A stretch of 64,000 nucleotides of DNA from Paraburkholderia tagetis (GTDB lineage Bacteria; Pseudomonadota; Gammaproteobacteria; Burkholderiales; Burkholderiaceae). The notes under the pieces were generated by a model, which was not told where the DNA came from, made no database searches, and saw only the letters and a list, made by a program, of their open reading frames with translations. The stretch lies in assembly GCF_022213065.1 (NCBI RefSeq), contig NZ_JAKLJA010000028.1, forward strand, positions 1 through 64,000. The letters run 5' to 3'. This document shows, in pieces, positions 36,718 through 46,731 of this stretch. A program made the translations under genes and the position numbers. The stretch's first letter is position 1; the number at the start of each line of letters is the position of its first letter.

Positions 36718-37277
36718 GCGTTTCCTTGTTTTCGTGTCGGTCTATTAGCGTTGCCCCTGTGCGGGGCGGCACCTACTTTTCTTTGCCGCGGCAAAGAAAA
36801 GTAGGCAAAAGAAAGCCGCTCAAACCGCCAGTGCGACGCAGTACACCTCTTGCCGTTAATCGGAGCGGTTCCGGAGCGTCTGTCATCACGCGCCGTATAA
36901 CAGAGTGACTAAGGGCTCATACCTCCGGCGGCGCTACGCGCGCCGTGGGGCATAACTCCAAACAATCAGGATGCCTGTGCATTGACGCAGTGCATGCGCA
37001 GTCGAGTGCCCAGGCAGCACGCTGGGTTTCCCTTGCATACCCGACCGCTGCGCGCGCAGCGAGCAGCGGGATGTGCGGGCCCTTTGTCACTATGTTTGAA
37101 GGCGCGAGGTGACGGATGCCCCGGAACCACTTCGATCACAGGCAAGTGGTGGACGGCGTCACACTGGCGGTTTGAGCCGCTTTCTTTTGCCTACTTTTCT
37201 TTGCGGCTGCAAAGAAAAGTAGGTGCCGCCCCGCACAGGGGCAACGCTAATAGACCACCGCGAACACAAGGAAACGC
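36718..37277. repeat. 560-bp palindromic dispersed element, copy 1
   Basis: The two ends are inverted repeats of about 115 bp (from GCGTTTCCTTG inward through GCCCCTGTGCGGGGCGGC and TACTTTTCTTTGC). Each end contains its own hairpin TACTTTTCTTTGC-N4-GCAAAGAAAAGTA. Inward, the arms still align for another 100-130 bp with more mismatches (GGAGCGGTTCCGGAGCGTC against GAAGTGGTTCCGGGGCATC), so the entire element is one imperfect palindrome centred near 36998. It lies between the livK-like start and the LysR stop. No gene is convincing inside it. Confidence 0.92.
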
Positions 37278-37309
37278 GAAAAAACCAGGCACGAAAATAG
37301 TAAACAGAC

Positions 37310-38317
37310 CTAAGTGGCACACACGCCATAAATTTCCACGCTCACCGCGCGCAGCGCCTCGATCATGATTTGCGCCGCAGGCGACAGCAGGCGATCGGCG
37401 CGCGTGATGATACCGAAGTCATCCATCTGGCAATCCATCGGCAGCGGCAGCACCGCGACCATGCCGTGCGCCGCGTAATAGTGCGCCACGTCCTCGGTGA
37501 GCACGGCGATCATGTCGCTTTGCTCCAGCACACGCGTAATGAACAGCAGCGCGGGCGTCTCCACCACGTTCGAGGGCGGCGCGAGGCTCGCGCGCTGGAA
37601 CATCAGCTCGAAGCGATGGCGCAGCACGCTGCCCACGGGCGGCACGACCCACGTGGCGCGCGCCACGTCGGCGAGCGCGAGCGGCGCATGGGCGGGCTCG
37701 CGCGCCGCTTTCGGCGCGTCTTCCCGCAAAGGCGCTTGCGCCGCCTTCAGCAGCGGATGCCCGGGCCGCACCACGGCGCACACCGGCTCGCCCGTGAGCG
37801 GCTCATAACGCAATTGCAGCTTGTCGTGCTCGGCGGAAAGCCGCCCGAGCACCACGTCGAGTTTTTCCTGCGCGAGATGTTCGAGCAGCACGTTGCTCGC
37901 GTCGATTTCCACCGAGACGCGCATGTTCGCATGCATGCGCTTGACCGCTGCCACGGCAGCGGGCAGCACGCGCACGCCCGGGGAGGTGATCGCGCCCACC
38001 GCCACGTGACCGAGGCGCCCCGCCTTTAGCGCGGCAAGTTCCTCCTGTGCCTGGTCGAGACTGCCGAGCACGGCGCGCGCGTGGCGGATCAGCGCGTCGC
38101 CGTAGAGCGTGGGCCGCATGCCGCGCGGCATGCGTTCGAACAGTACCGCGCCCAGCATCTCCTCCAGCTCGCGCAGGAGCTTCGAGGCCGCGGGCTGCGT
38201 CATGTTCAGCGCCGCCGCCGCGCGGTGAATATTGCCTTCCTCCGCAAGCGCGACGACCAGCAGCAACTGACGCGTCTTGAGCCGCGTGCGCACATACCAA
38301 GGGCTCGAATCGAGCAT
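37310..38317 (-). CDS. LysR-family regulator, probably of the arabinose operon
   Basis: 335 residues. The N-terminal HTH is RQLLLVVALAEEGNIHRAAAALNMTQPAASKLLRELE (quoted in part), and the rest is a LysR effector-binding domain (RLGHVAVGAITSPGVRVLPAAV). NMTQPAASKLLRELE resembles the GbpR group, regulators of galactose/arabinose-type sugar-binding protein genes in Azospirillum and Agrobacterium. It is divergent from the arabinose operon with 141 bases between starts, the normal arrangement for a LysR activator. Confidence 0.88.
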   Translation of the reverse strand: MLDSSPWYVRTRLKTRQLLLVVALAEEGNIHRAAAALNMTQPAASKLLRELEEMLGAVLFERMPRGMRPTLYGDALIRHARAVLGSLDQAQEELAALKAGRLGHVAVGAITSPGVRVLPAAVAAVKRMHANMRVSVEIDASNVLLEHLAQEKLDVVLGRLSAEHDKLQLRYEPLTGEPVCAVVRPGHPLLKAAQAPLREDAPKAAREPAHAPLALADVARATWVVPPVGSVLRHRFELMFQRASLAPPSNVVETPALLFITRVLEQSDMIAVLTEDVAHYYAAHGMVAVLPLPMDCQMDDFGIITRADRLLSPAAQIMIEALRAVSVEIYGVCAT

Positions 38318-38458
38318 GTTTCGCCTGTCTGTCCCAGATAGTTCTTGGTGTTTATACCAATGCCGATTTCGATATCGAAAGCGTCCGATATTTCATTAGA
38401 AGGTTATCAGACTTCTCCCTAGACTAAGCCGAACGTTATCCCATACAAGACCCAGGCG
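38318..38458. promoter_or_regulatory. Divergent control region, LysR / arabinose operon
   Basis: Contains the perfect 14-bp palindrome TTTCGATATCGAAA at 38367-38380, about 80 bases upstream of the dehydratase start and about 50 bases from the LysR start, a plausible LysR site. The 3' half is A/T-rich (ATATTTCATTAGAAGGTTATCAG) and may hold the operon promoter. Confidence 0.5.
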
Positions 38459-40210
38459 ATGTCGGCAACGAAACCCAAACTGCGCTCCCAACAGTGGTTC
38501 GGCACCACTGACAAGAATGGCTTCATGTACCGGAGCTGGATGAAGAATCAGGGCATTCCCGATCACGAATTCGACGGTCGTCCCATCATCGGCATCTGTA
38601 ATACGTGGTCCGAACTGACGCCTTGCAACGCGCACTTTCGCAAGCTCGCCGAGCACGTGAAGCGCGGCATTTATGAGGCGGGCGGTTTTCCGGTGGAGTT
38701 CCCGGTTTTTTCGAACGGCGAATCGAACCTGCGCCCCTCGGCGATGCTCACGCGCAATCTCGCGTCGATGGACGTGGAAGAGGCCATTCGCGGCAATCCC
38801 ATCGACGCCGTGGTGCTGCTGTGCGGCTGCGACAAGACCACGCCCGCGCTCTTGATGGGCGCGGCAAGCTGCGATGTGCCCGCCATCGTCGTGACGGGCG
38901 GCCCGATGCTCAACGGCAAGCTCGAAGGCAAGGACATCGGCTCGGGCACGGCGGTGTGGCGCCTGCACGAATCGCTCAAGGCGGGCGAGATCGACCTGCA
39001 TCACTTCCTCTCGGCCGAGGCGGGCATGTCGCGCTCGGCGGGCACCTGCAACACCATGGGCACGGCCTCGACGATGGCTTGCATGGCCGAGGCGCTGGGC
39101 GTCTCGCTGCCGCACAACGCGGCCATTCCTGCCGTCGACGCGCGCCGCTACGTGCTCGCGCACATGTCGGGCATCCGCATCGTGCAGATGGCGCTGGAGG
39201 ACCTCACGCTCTCGAAGGTGCTCACGCGCGCGGCGTTCGAGAACGCGATTCGCGCCAACGCGGCCATTGGCGGCTCGACCAATGCCGTGATTCACCTGAA
39301 GGCGATTGCGGGGCGCATCGGCGTGCCGCTCGAACTCGAAGACTGGATGCGCATCGGCCGCAACACTCCCACCATCGTCGATCTGCAGCCTTCGGGCCGC
39401 TTTTTGATGGAGGAGTTTTATTACGCGGGTGGCCTGCCCGCCGTGCTGCGGCGCCTGGGCGAGGCGAATTTGCTGCCGCATCCCAATGCGCTCACGGTCA
39501 ACGGCAAGTCGCTCTGGGACAACGTGCGCGCGGCGCCCAGTTACAACGACGAGGTGATCCGTCCGCTCGACAAGCCGTTGATCGACGATGGCGGCATCTG
39601 CATCCTGCGCGGCAATCTCGCGCCGCGCGGCGCGGTGCTCAAGCCCTCGGCGGCCACGCCCGAATTGCTCAAGCATCGCGGCCGTGCGGTGGTGTTCGAG
39701 AACTTCGACCACTACAAGGCGACGATTGCCGACGAGTCGCTCGATGTCGACAAGGACTCGGTGCTCGTGATGAAGAACTGCGGCCCGCGCGGCTATCCGG
39801 GCATGGCCGAGGTCGGCAACATGGGCCTGCCGCCCAAGCTCCTGCGCCAGGGCGTGAAGGACATGGTGCGCATCTCGGACGCGCGCATGAGCGGCACGGC
39901 CTACGGCACGGTGGTGCTGCACGTGGCGCCCGAAGCGGCGGCGGGCGGGCCGCTCGCGGCGGTGCGCAACGGCGACTGGATCGAGCTCGACTGCGAGGCG
40001 GGCCGGCTGCATCTGGACATCAGCGAAGAAGAATTGAAGCGCCGCCTGAGCGACGTCGATCCGGCGGCGGCGCCCGGCGTGGCGGAGCAACTGGGCAAGG
40101 GCGGCTACGCGCGCCTTTATGTCGATCACGTCTTGCAGGCCGACGAAGGCTGCGACCTCGACTTTCTCGTGGGCCAGCGCGGCGCCGCCGTGCCGCGCCA
40201 CTCGCACTGA
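38459..40210 (+). CDS. L-arabonate dehydratase, IlvD/Edd family (copy 1)
   Basis: 583 residues. Iron-sulfur ligands Cys56 (SELTPC), Cys124 (GCDKTTP) and Cys197 (GTCNTMG) are present, as are PSGRFLMEEFYYAGGLPAVLRRLGE and RISDARMSGTAYGTVVLHVAPE, where the Ser of MSG is the predicted catalytic base. The protein belongs to the sugar-acid branch of IlvD/Edd like the L-arabonate dehydratase of Azospirillum and Rhizobium. It removes water from L-arabonate to give 2-keto-3-deoxy-L-arabonate. First gene of the operon; 144 bases precede the next start. Confidence 0.88.
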   Translation: MSATKPKLRSQQWFGTTDKNGFMYRSWMKNQGIPDHEFDGRPIIGICNTWSELTPCNAHFRKLAEHVKRGIYEAGGFPVEFPVFSNGESNLRPSAMLTRNLASMDVEEAIRGNPIDAVVLLCGCDKTTPALLMGAASCDVPAIVVTGGPMLNGKLEGKDIGSGTAVWRLHESLKAGEIDLHHFLSAEAGMSRSAGTCNTMGTASTMACMAEALGVSLPHNAAIPAVDARRYVLAHMSGIRIVQMALEDLTLSKVLTRAAFENAIRANAAIGGSTNAVIHLKAIAGRIGVPLELEDWMRIGRNTPTIVDLQPSGRFLMEEFYYAGGLPAVLRRLGEANLLPHPNALTVNGKSLWDNVRAAPSYNDEVIRPLDKPLIDDGGICILRGNLAPRGAVLKPSAATPELLKHRGRAVVFENFDHYKATIADESLDVDKDSVLVMKNCGPRGYPGMAEVGNMGLPPKLLRQGVKDMVRISDARMSGTAYGTVVLHVAPEAAAGGPLAAVRNGDWIELDCEAGRLHLDISEEELKRRLSDVDPAAAPGVAEQLGKGGYARLYVDHVLQADEGCDLDFLVGQRGAAVPRHSH

Positions 40211-40355
40211 TGTGAGACGAAACGATGACGAATCCGCACGCGCTTGAACCCGTCGCGACCGAGGCCCGCTCGGGCGGCGAGAGAGCGGTTTGAGCGCACT
40301 ATGAGGGCGCAGTGAACGCGTGGCCCCATGCACTCTTTCTGGCAGGACTGACGAC

Positions 40356-41309
40356 ATGAATACGACCCCGAGCACGACCCCGAGCACGAACACCGGACCG
40401 CGTTATCGCGGCATCTTTCCGGTGGTGCCCACCACCTTCACCGAGACCGGCGAGCTGGATCTGGAAAGCCAGAAGCGCGCCGTCGATTTCATGATCGACG
40501 CGGGCTCGGACGGCCTGTGCCTCCTCGCGAACTTCTCCGAGCAGTTCTCGCTCTCCGACGACGAACGCGAAACCATCACGCGCACCGTGCTCGATCACGT
40601 GGCGGGCCGCGTGCCGGTGATCGTCACCACCACGCATTACGGCAGCAACGTATGCGCGGCGCGCAGCAGGCGTGCGCAGGAGCAGGGCGCGGCGATGGTC
40701 ATGGTGATGCCGCCGTATCACGGCGCAACCTTCCGTGTACCCGAGCAGCAAATCTACGAGTTCTACGCGCGCGTGTCGGACGCCATCGATGTTCCCATCA
40801 TGATTCAGGACGCGCCCGCGAGCGGCACCGTGCTTTGCGCGGCGTTTCTCGCCCGCATGGCGCGCGAGATCGAGCAGGTGGCGTACTTCAAGATCGAGAC
40901 GCCTGGCGCCGCGAACAAGCTGCGCGAACTGATCCGCCTCGCGGGCGCGGCGGCCGAGGGCCCGTGGGACGGCGAGGAAGCCATCACGCTGCTGGCGGAC
41001 CTCAATGCGGGCGCGACCGGCTCGATGACGGGCGGCGGCTTTCCCGATGGCATTCGCCCGATCATCGAGGCGCATCGCGCGGGCCGTCTCGACGAAGCGT
41101 TCGCGCTCTATCAGAAGTGGCTGCCGCTCATCAACCACGAAAACCGCCAGGCGGGGCTGCTCGCCTGCAAGGCGCTCATGAAGGAGGGCGGCGTGATCGC
41201 GTGCGAGCTGCCGCGTCATCCGCTGCCCGCGATGCATCCGCAAACGCGCGCCGAGCTGATTGCCATTGCGCGCCGTCTCGATCCGCTCGTGCTGCGCTGG
41301 GGCAAGTGA
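40356..41309 (+). CDS. 2-keto-3-deoxy-L-arabonate dehydratase, DHDPS family
   Basis: 317 residues from ATG 40356 (MNTTPSTTPSTNT, encoded by 12-bp repeats); an upstream ATG at 40320 is possible. The dihydrodipicolinate-synthase barrel shows RYRGIFPVVPTTFTETGELD, GLCLLANFSEQFSLSDDE, IMIQDAPASGT and the Schiff-base Lys in VAYFKIETPGAANKLREL. It converts 2-keto-3-deoxy-arabonate to alpha-ketoglutaric semialdehyde, as in Azospirillum. The semialdehyde dehydrogenase that would finish the pathway is not in the window. Confidence 0.87.
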   Translation: MNTTPSTTPSTNTGPRYRGIFPVVPTTFTETGELDLESQKRAVDFMIDAGSDGLCLLANFSEQFSLSDDERETITRTVLDHVAGRVPVIVTTTHYGSNVCAARSRRAQEQGAAMVMVMPPYHGATFRVPEQQIYEFYARVSDAIDVPIMIQDAPASGTVLCAAFLARMAREIEQVAYFKIETPGAANKLRELIRLAGAAAEGPWDGEEAITLLADLNAGATGSMTGGGFPDGIRPIIEAHRAGRLDEAFALYQKWLPLINHENRQAGLLACKALMKEGGVIACELPRHPLPAMHPQTRAELIAIARRLDPLVLRWGK

Positions 41310-41367
41310 TTGATTCGGGATGCAGATTAACCAGATGAATGGTTTCGATAAAAAGGCAGGGGCCGTC

Positions 41368-42315
41368 ATGAATGCGTCGAATGCGTCGTATAGCTTGGCC
41401 GTCGTCGGCGTGGGCAAGATTGCGCGCGACCAGCATTTGCCCGCCATCGCGGGCAACCCCGGCTTCGCGCTCGTGGCGAGTGCGAGCCGCAATGCGCAAG
41501 TCGAGAACGTGCGCAACTACACCGATATCGACGCGCTGCTCGGCGCGGAATCCGAACTCGATGCCGTTTCGCTGTGTGCGCCCCCGCAGGTGCGTTATGC
41601 GCAGGCGCGCGCGGCGCTCGAAGCGGGCAAGCACGTAATGCTCGAAAAACCGCCCGGCGCAAGCGTGAGCGAAGTGGAGGCGCTGCGCGAACTGGCGCGC
41701 CAGCACAACCGCACGCTATTTGCCACATGGCATTCGCGTTGCGCGAGCGCCGTCGAACCGGCACGCGCCTGGCTTGCCGAGAAAACGAATCGCACGATCC
41801 GCGCGGTGCACGTGCGCTGGAAAGAGGACGTGCGGCGCTGGCACCCCGGCCAGCAATGGATCTGGGAGCCGGGCGGCCTGGGCGTGTTCGATCCTGGCAT
41901 CAACGCGCTTTCCATCGTCACGCGCATCCTGCCGCGCGAGGTGCTGCTGCGCGGCGCGACGCTGCATGTGCCGAGCGATTGCGCGACGCCCATCGCCGCC
42001 GAACTCGATTGCATCGACACCGATGGCGTGCCGGTGCGCGCCGAATTCGACTGGCGGCACGGCCCCGTCGAGCAATGGGAGATCGACGTGGAAACCACGG
42101 ACGGCCTGCTCTCCATCGCCGAGGGCGGCAAGCGCCTGGCCATTGCGGGCGAGCCGGTCGAACTGGGAGCGGAGCGCGAATACGCCGCGCTTTATGAGCG
42201 CTTTCACTGGCTCATCGCGCACGGCGCGCAGGACGTGGACGTGCGCCCGCTGCGGCTCGTGGCCGATGCGTTCCTGCTGGGCCGGCACGTCGAAGTCGAA
42301 GCCTTCGGGCATTGA
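41368..42315 (+). CDS. L-arabinose 1-dehydrogenase (NAD(P)+), Gfo/Idh family
   Basis: 315 residues from ATG 41368, preferred over ATG 41320 because AVVGVGKIARDQHLPAIA follows at the usual distance. The Rossmann motif VGVGKIA, LCAPPQVRYAQARAALEAGKHVMLEKPPG with the catalytic Lys of EKPP, and RRWHPGQQWIWEPGGLGVFDPGINALS agree closely with the known Azospirillum brasilense L-arabinose 1-dehydrogenase as I recall its sequence. It oxidises L-arabinose (and D-galactose) to the lactone. No lactonase gene is in the operon; the lactone can hydrolyse spontaneously or by an enzyme elsewhere. Confidence 0.9.
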   Translation: MNASNASYSLAVVGVGKIARDQHLPAIAGNPGFALVASASRNAQVENVRNYTDIDALLGAESELDAVSLCAPPQVRYAQARAALEAGKHVMLEKPPGASVSEVEALRELARQHNRTLFATWHSRCASAVEPARAWLAEKTNRTIRAVHVRWKEDVRRWHPGQQWIWEPGGLGVFDPGINALSIVTRILPREVLLRGATLHVPSDCATPIAAELDCIDTDGVPVRAEFDWRHGPVEQWEIDVETTDGLLSIAEGGKRLAIAGEPVELGAEREYAALYERFHWLIAHGAQDVDVRPLRLVADAFLLGRHVEVEAFGH

Positions 42316-42389
42316 ACCGAACCGGTTTGCAGCGCGTTTCATCACTGCGGTAACAACGACATCAGAGACTCATCAGAGGAGACAACAGC

Positions 42390-43394
42390 ATGACCAGCAA
42401 GATCCGCCGCTTCACCCTGCGCGCCGTATTCGCGGCCATGTGCATCGCGCCGCTCGGCATCAACATGGCCGCGCACGCCGATGCGCCCACCAAGATCGGC
42501 TTTCTCGTGAAGATGCCCGAGCAGGCATGGTTCATCAACGAGCAGAAGGCTGCGACGGCACTCGGCCAGAAGGAGCACTTTTCGGTCGTCAACATCGGCA
42601 CGCCCGATGGCGAGAAGGTGCTGGCCGCCATCGACAACCTGGGCGCGCAGGGCGCGCAAGGCTTCGTGATCTGCGCGCCCGACGTGCGTCTCGGACCGGC
42701 GATCCAGGCGCGTGCGAAGCGCTACAACATGAAGTTCGTGACGGTGGACGACCAGCTTGTCGATTCGTCGGGCAAGCCGCTCGCGAACGTGCCGCACCTG
42801 GGCATGTCGGCGTTCAAGATCGGCAACCAGGTGGGCCAGGCGATCTCGGATGAAATGAAGCGGCGTGGCTGGAAGCCCGAGGAAGTCGGCGCGCTGCGCA
42901 TCACCGATTATGAATTGCCCACCGCGAAGCTGCGCACCGATGGCGCGACGCAAACGCTGCTCGCCAACGGCTTCAAGAAGGACAACATCTTCGACGCGCC
43001 GCAGAAGACCACCGACGACGAAGGCGGCTTTAACGCAGCCTCGCCCGTGCTCGCGCAGCATCCGAACATCAAGAAGTGGGTGGTCTACGCGCTCAACGAA
43101 GAAACGGTGCTGGGCGCCGTGCGCGCAACCGAGCAATTGCACCTGCCCTCCGCGGACGTGATCGGCGTGGGCATCAATGGCGCGGGCGAAGCGTTCGCCG
43201 AGTTCCAGAAGAAGCAGCCCACGGGCTTCTACGGGACCATTGCGGTGAGCTCGACGAATCACGGCAAGGACAGCACGCAGAATCTCGTCGACTGGATCCG
43301 CGACGGCAAGCAGCCGGCCGCCGATACGCAGACCACAGGCAAGCTGATGACGCGCGATAACTGGCAGACCGTGCGCACCGAGCTGGGCATCTAA
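42390..43394 (+). CDS. araF: L-arabinose ABC transporter, periplasmic binding protein
   Basis: 334 residues with GAGGAGACAAC before the ATG and a signal peptide (FAAMCIAPLGINMAAHA). The fold matches AraF: KIGFLVKMPEQAWFINEQKAA, FVICAPDVRLGPAI, KFVTVDDQLVDS, MSAFKIGNQVG and VVYALNEETVLGAVRATEQ. The Trp and charged residues at the sugar site (PEQAWF, TVDDQL) fit an arabinose/galactose binder. It is followed by the ATPase and permease in the classical araFGH order. Confidence 0.92.
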   Translation: MTSKIRRFTLRAVFAAMCIAPLGINMAAHADAPTKIGFLVKMPEQAWFINEQKAATALGQKEHFSVVNIGTPDGEKVLAAIDNLGAQGAQGFVICAPDVRLGPAIQARAKRYNMKFVTVDDQLVDSSGKPLANVPHLGMSAFKIGNQVGQAISDEMKRRGWKPEEVGALRITDYELPTAKLRTDGATQTLLANGFKKDNIFDAPQKTTDDEGGFNAASPVLAQHPNIKKWVVYALNEETVLGAVRATEQLHLPSADVIGVGINGAGEAFAEFQKKQPTGFYGTIAVSSTNHGKDSTQNLVDWIRDGKQPAADTQTTGKLMTRDNWQTVRTELGI

Positions 43395-43424
43395 GGCACG
43401 CGCAAGAGCAAGGGCAGGAATGCA

Positions 43425-45038
43425 ATGACTGAAACCATGACTCAAGCGAGTGCGCAAAGCGCGGCGAACGTGGCGGCTCAACAGGCACAGCAGGGGCGGC
43501 AGGGGCGGCCGGCACTAAAAGCACTGGAGGCGCGACAGGCGGAAAGCGGGCAGCGCGCGTATCTGGAGCTCGACGGTATCACCGTGAGCTTCCCGGGCGT
43601 GCGCGCGCTCGACCGCGTCTCGCTGGCGGTGCGCGCGGGCGAAGTGCACGGCCTGATGGGCGAGAACGGCGCGGGAAAATCCACGCTGCTCAAGGTGCTC
43701 TCGGGCGTGAACCAGCCGCAGGAAGGCACGCTGAAGCTCGACGGCGTGGAGCAGCGCTTCACGACCACGCGCGCGGCGCTGGACGCGGGCATCGCGATCA
43801 TCTATCAGGAATTGCATCTCGTGCCCGAGCTCACCGTGGCCGACAACCTGATGCTCGGGCAATTGCCCAACCGCCTCGGCGTGCTGGACGAGCGCACGCT
43901 CGTGCAGCGCGCGATGGATGAACTCAAGCGCCTGGGCGAGCGCATCGACCCGCGCACGCCGGTGAAGCATCTCTCCATCGGCCAGCGCCAGATGATCGAA
44001 ATCGGCAAGGCGCTCATGCGCGACGCGCGCGTGATCGCCTTCGACGAGCCCACCAGCTCGCTCTCGGCGCGCGAGACCGAGAACCTCTTTCGCATCATCA
44101 ACGCGCTGCGCGCGGACGGCCGCGCGATCATCTACGTCACGCACCGCATGGACGAAGTGGATGCGCTATGCGACCGCGTGACGGTGTTCCGCGACGGCAA
44201 GCGCATCGAGACCTTCGAGTCGGTGGCCGACCTCGACCGCAACCGTTTGATTGCCGCGATGGTGGGCCGCTCGATCTCGGACGTCTACGGCTATCGGGCG
44301 CGCGCGGCAGGCGACGTGCTGCTCGAAGCGAAGGGGCTGATGGGGCCGGGGCTCGCCGAGCCCGTGTCGTTCACGGCGCGGCGCGGCGAGATTGTCGGCT
44401 TCTTCGGTCTCGTGGGTGCGGGTCGCTCCGAGCTGATGAAACTGATCTACGGCGCCACGCGTGCCAGCGCGGGCCACGTCGAACTCAACGGCAAGCGTGT
44501 GAACTTCGCGAGCCCGCGCGACGCCGTGCGCGCGGGCATCGCGCTGTGCCCCGAAGACCGCAAGCAGGAAGGTATCGTCGCGATTGCCTCGGTGGCGGAC
44601 AACCTCAACATCAGCGCGCGGCGTCACTTCAGCCCCGCGCGCTTCCTGCTCGACGCGAAGCGCGAGCGCGCGCTCGCGCAGGATTACATCCAGAAACTCG
44701 CGATCAAGACGCGCAATGGCGATACCGCCATCGGCACGCTCTCGGGCGGCAACCAGCAGAAGGTGATCCTTTCGCGCTGGCTCGCGGAGCGCATCGAAGT
44801 GTTTTTGATGGACGAGCCCACGCGCGGCATCGACGTGGGCGCGCGCGCCGAAATCTACAACCTGCTCTACGAGCTTGCGGAAGCGGGGCGCACTGTGATC
44901 ATGGTGTCGAGCGACCTGGCGGAGGTGATCGGCGTGGCCGATCGCATCGTCGTGATGCGCGAAGGGCGCATCGCGGGCAGCGTGCCGAAGGCCGGGGCCA
45001 CGCCCGACGAACTGATCAAGATGGCGCTGCCGCGCTAA
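43425..45038 (+). CDS. araG: L-arabinose ABC transporter, ATP-binding protein (two ABC domains)
   Basis: 537 residues with a Gln/Ala-rich N-terminal extension of about 45 residues. Domain 1 has Walker A GENGAGKST, signature LSIGQRQMIEI and FDEPTSSLSARE. Domain 2 has the degenerate Walker A GLVGAGRSE usual for the C-terminal half of sugar ATPases, LSGGNQQKVILSRWL and MDEPTRGIDVGARAE. Works with AraF and AraH; starts 30 bases after araF. Confidence 0.93.
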   Translation: MTETMTQASAQSAANVAAQQAQQGRQGRPALKALEARQAESGQRAYLELDGITVSFPGVRALDRVSLAVRAGEVHGLMGENGAGKSTLLKVLSGVNQPQEGTLKLDGVEQRFTTTRAALDAGIAIIYQELHLVPELTVADNLMLGQLPNRLGVLDERTLVQRAMDELKRLGERIDPRTPVKHLSIGQRQMIEIGKALMRDARVIAFDEPTSSLSARETENLFRIINALRADGRAIIYVTHRMDEVDALCDRVTVFRDGKRIETFESVADLDRNRLIAAMVGRSISDVYGYRARAAGDVLLEAKGLMGPGLAEPVSFTARRGEIVGFFGLVGAGRSELMKLIYGATRASAGHVELNGKRVNFASPRDAVRAGIALCPEDRKQEGIVAIASVADNLNISARRHFSPARFLLDAKRERALAQDYIQKLAIKTRNGDTAIGTLSGGNQQKVILSRWLAERIEVFLMDEPTRGIDVGARAEIYNLLYELAEAGRTVIMVSSDLAEVIGVADRIVVMREGRIAGSVPKAGATPDELIKMALPR

Positions 45039-45104
45039 AAGCAGAATTGCCGCGCGCGCCTGCAAGCACAGCCGCGCGCGATCCGAACCGATGATGAACC
45101 AGAG

Positions 45105-46115
45105 ATGAGTCAAGCCATGCAGCCACAGGGCACGCCAACCGTCAACGAAGCCGCCGCGCCAATCACGCCTTCGCGTGCGCGCGCGTGGGACATGATCAAC
45201 AAGTCGGGCATCGCGGTGGTGTTCGTGGTGCTGTTCGCGGTGCTTTCCGCAACGGTGCCCGACTTCCTCACGACCCGCAATATTCAGGGCCTGCTGCTTT
45301 CCGTGACGCTGATCGGCTCGATTGCCGTCACCATGATGTTCGTGCTCGCGTTGGGCGAGGTCGATCTTTCGGTAGCGTCGATCGTGGCGTTCTCGGGGGT
45401 GGTGGCCTCCACGGTCATCACGCAGTCGCATAGCGTGGTGCTGGGCATCGCGGCGGGCGTGCTCGCGGGCGGCGCCGTGGGCCTCGTGAACGGCGTGCTG
45501 ATCGCGCGCTTCAAGATCAATTCGCTGATTGCCACGCTGGCGATGATGGAAGCGGTGCGCGGGCTCGCGTTCCTCACCTCGAACGGCGACGCCGTGATGA
45601 TCTCGGAAGAGCGCTTCTTCGATCTGGGCGGCGGCTCGTTCCTCGGTATTTCGTATCCGATCTGGAGCAACATTATCGGCTTCGCGGTGTTCGGGTTTCT
45701 GCTGAAGAAAACCGTGTTCGGCAAGAACGTGCTGGCGGTGGGCGGCAATGGCGAAGCGGCGCGGCTCGCGGGTCTGCCGGTTACGCGCATCAAGATCACG
45801 GTGTTCGTGCTGCAAGGGCTCGTGACGGGCTTTGCGGGCGTGATGCTGGCCTCGCGCATGAGCTTGGGTGATCCGAAGACTTCGGTGGGGCTGGAATTGG
45901 GCGTGATCTCGGCGTGCGTGCTGGGCGGTGTTTCGCTCACGGGCGGCGTGGCTACGATCTCGGGTGTGCTGGTGGGCGTGCTCATTATGGGCGCCGTGCA
46001 GGACGCCATGAGCCTTATGAATGTGCCTACGTTTTATCAATATCTGATTCGTGGCGGCATTCTGCTGCTGGCTGTGTTGTTCGATCAGTTTCGGCGTAGC
46101 AGGCGGGCGGTGTGA
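45105..46115 (+). CDS. araH: L-arabinose ABC transporter, permease
   Basis: 336 residues and about ten membrane helices of the BPD_transp_2 family (VVFVVLFAVLSATVPDFLTTRNIQGLLLS, GEVDLSVASIVAFSGVVAS). The loop AVGGNGEAARLAGLPVTRIK is the EAA-like contact with the ATPase, and GGVATISGVLVGVLIMGAVQD is typical of AraH/RbsC. Last gene of the arabinose operon; palindromic element copy 2 starts 56 bases later. Confidence 0.93.
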   Translation: MSQAMQPQGTPTVNEAAAPITPSRARAWDMINKSGIAVVFVVLFAVLSATVPDFLTTRNIQGLLLSVTLIGSIAVTMMFVLALGEVDLSVASIVAFSGVVASTVITQSHSVVLGIAAGVLAGGAVGLVNGVLIARFKINSLIATLAMMEAVRGLAFLTSNGDAVMISEERFFDLGGGSFLGISYPIWSNIIGFAVFGFLLKKTVFGKNVLAVGGNGEAARLAGLPVTRIKITVFVLQGLVTGFAGVMLASRMSLGDPKTSVGLELGVISACVLGGVSLTGGVATISGVLVGVLIMGAVQDAMSLMNVPTFYQYLIRGGILLLAVLFDQFRRSRRAV

Positions 46116-46170
46116 GGTGTGGGGCTGCGAGTTTTTATTCGCGGTTCCTTTCTCTTTTCGCGTTTTTATT

Positions 46171-46731
46171 CGCGTTTCCTTGTTTTCGTGTCGGTCTGCT
46201 AGCGTTGCCCCTGTGCGGGGCGGCACCTACTTTTCTTTGCCGCGGCAAAGAAAAGTAGGCAAAAGAAAGCCGCTCAAACCGCTAGTGTGACGCCGTCCAC
46301 CTCTTGCCGTTAATCGGAGCGGTTCCGGAGCGTCTGTCATCACGCGCCGTATAACGGAGTGACAAAGGGCTCATCCCTCCGGCGGCGCTCCGCGCGCCGT
46401 GGGGCATAACCCCAAACCATCGGAATGCATGTGACTCGATGCAGTGCATGCATATTCGAATGCCGGTGCAGTACATGTGATCTCCCCTGCATACCCGACC
46501 GCTGCGCGCGTAGCGAGCAGCGGGATGTGCGGGCCCTTTGTCACTATGTTTGAAGGTGCGAGGTGACGGATGCCCCGGAACCACTTCGATATAAGGCAAG
46601 TGGTCCACTGCGTCACACTAGCGGTTTGAGCCGCTTTCTTTTGCCTACTTTTCTTTGCGGCTGCAAAGAAAAGTAGGTGCCGCCCCGCACAGGGGCAACG
46701 CTAATAGACCGACACGAACACAAGGAAACGC
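46171..46731. repeat. 561-bp palindromic dispersed element, copy 2
   Basis: Same structure as the element at 36718, roughly 90% identical by eye and with the least similarity in the middle 80 bases. Ends GCGTTTCCTTG...CAAGGAAACGC. Both arms of this copy read CCGCTAGTGTGACGC at the inner end of the outer repeat, whereas both arms of copy 1 have CCGCCAGTG. It lies between two convergent genes (araH and the GntR gene). Confidence 0.92.

Noticed and set aside
36342..37368. Open frames inside palindromic element copy 1, and similar ones in copies 2 and 3
   Set aside because: They read through inverted repeats on both strands, give nearly the same peptide in either direction, and have no ribosome binding sites.
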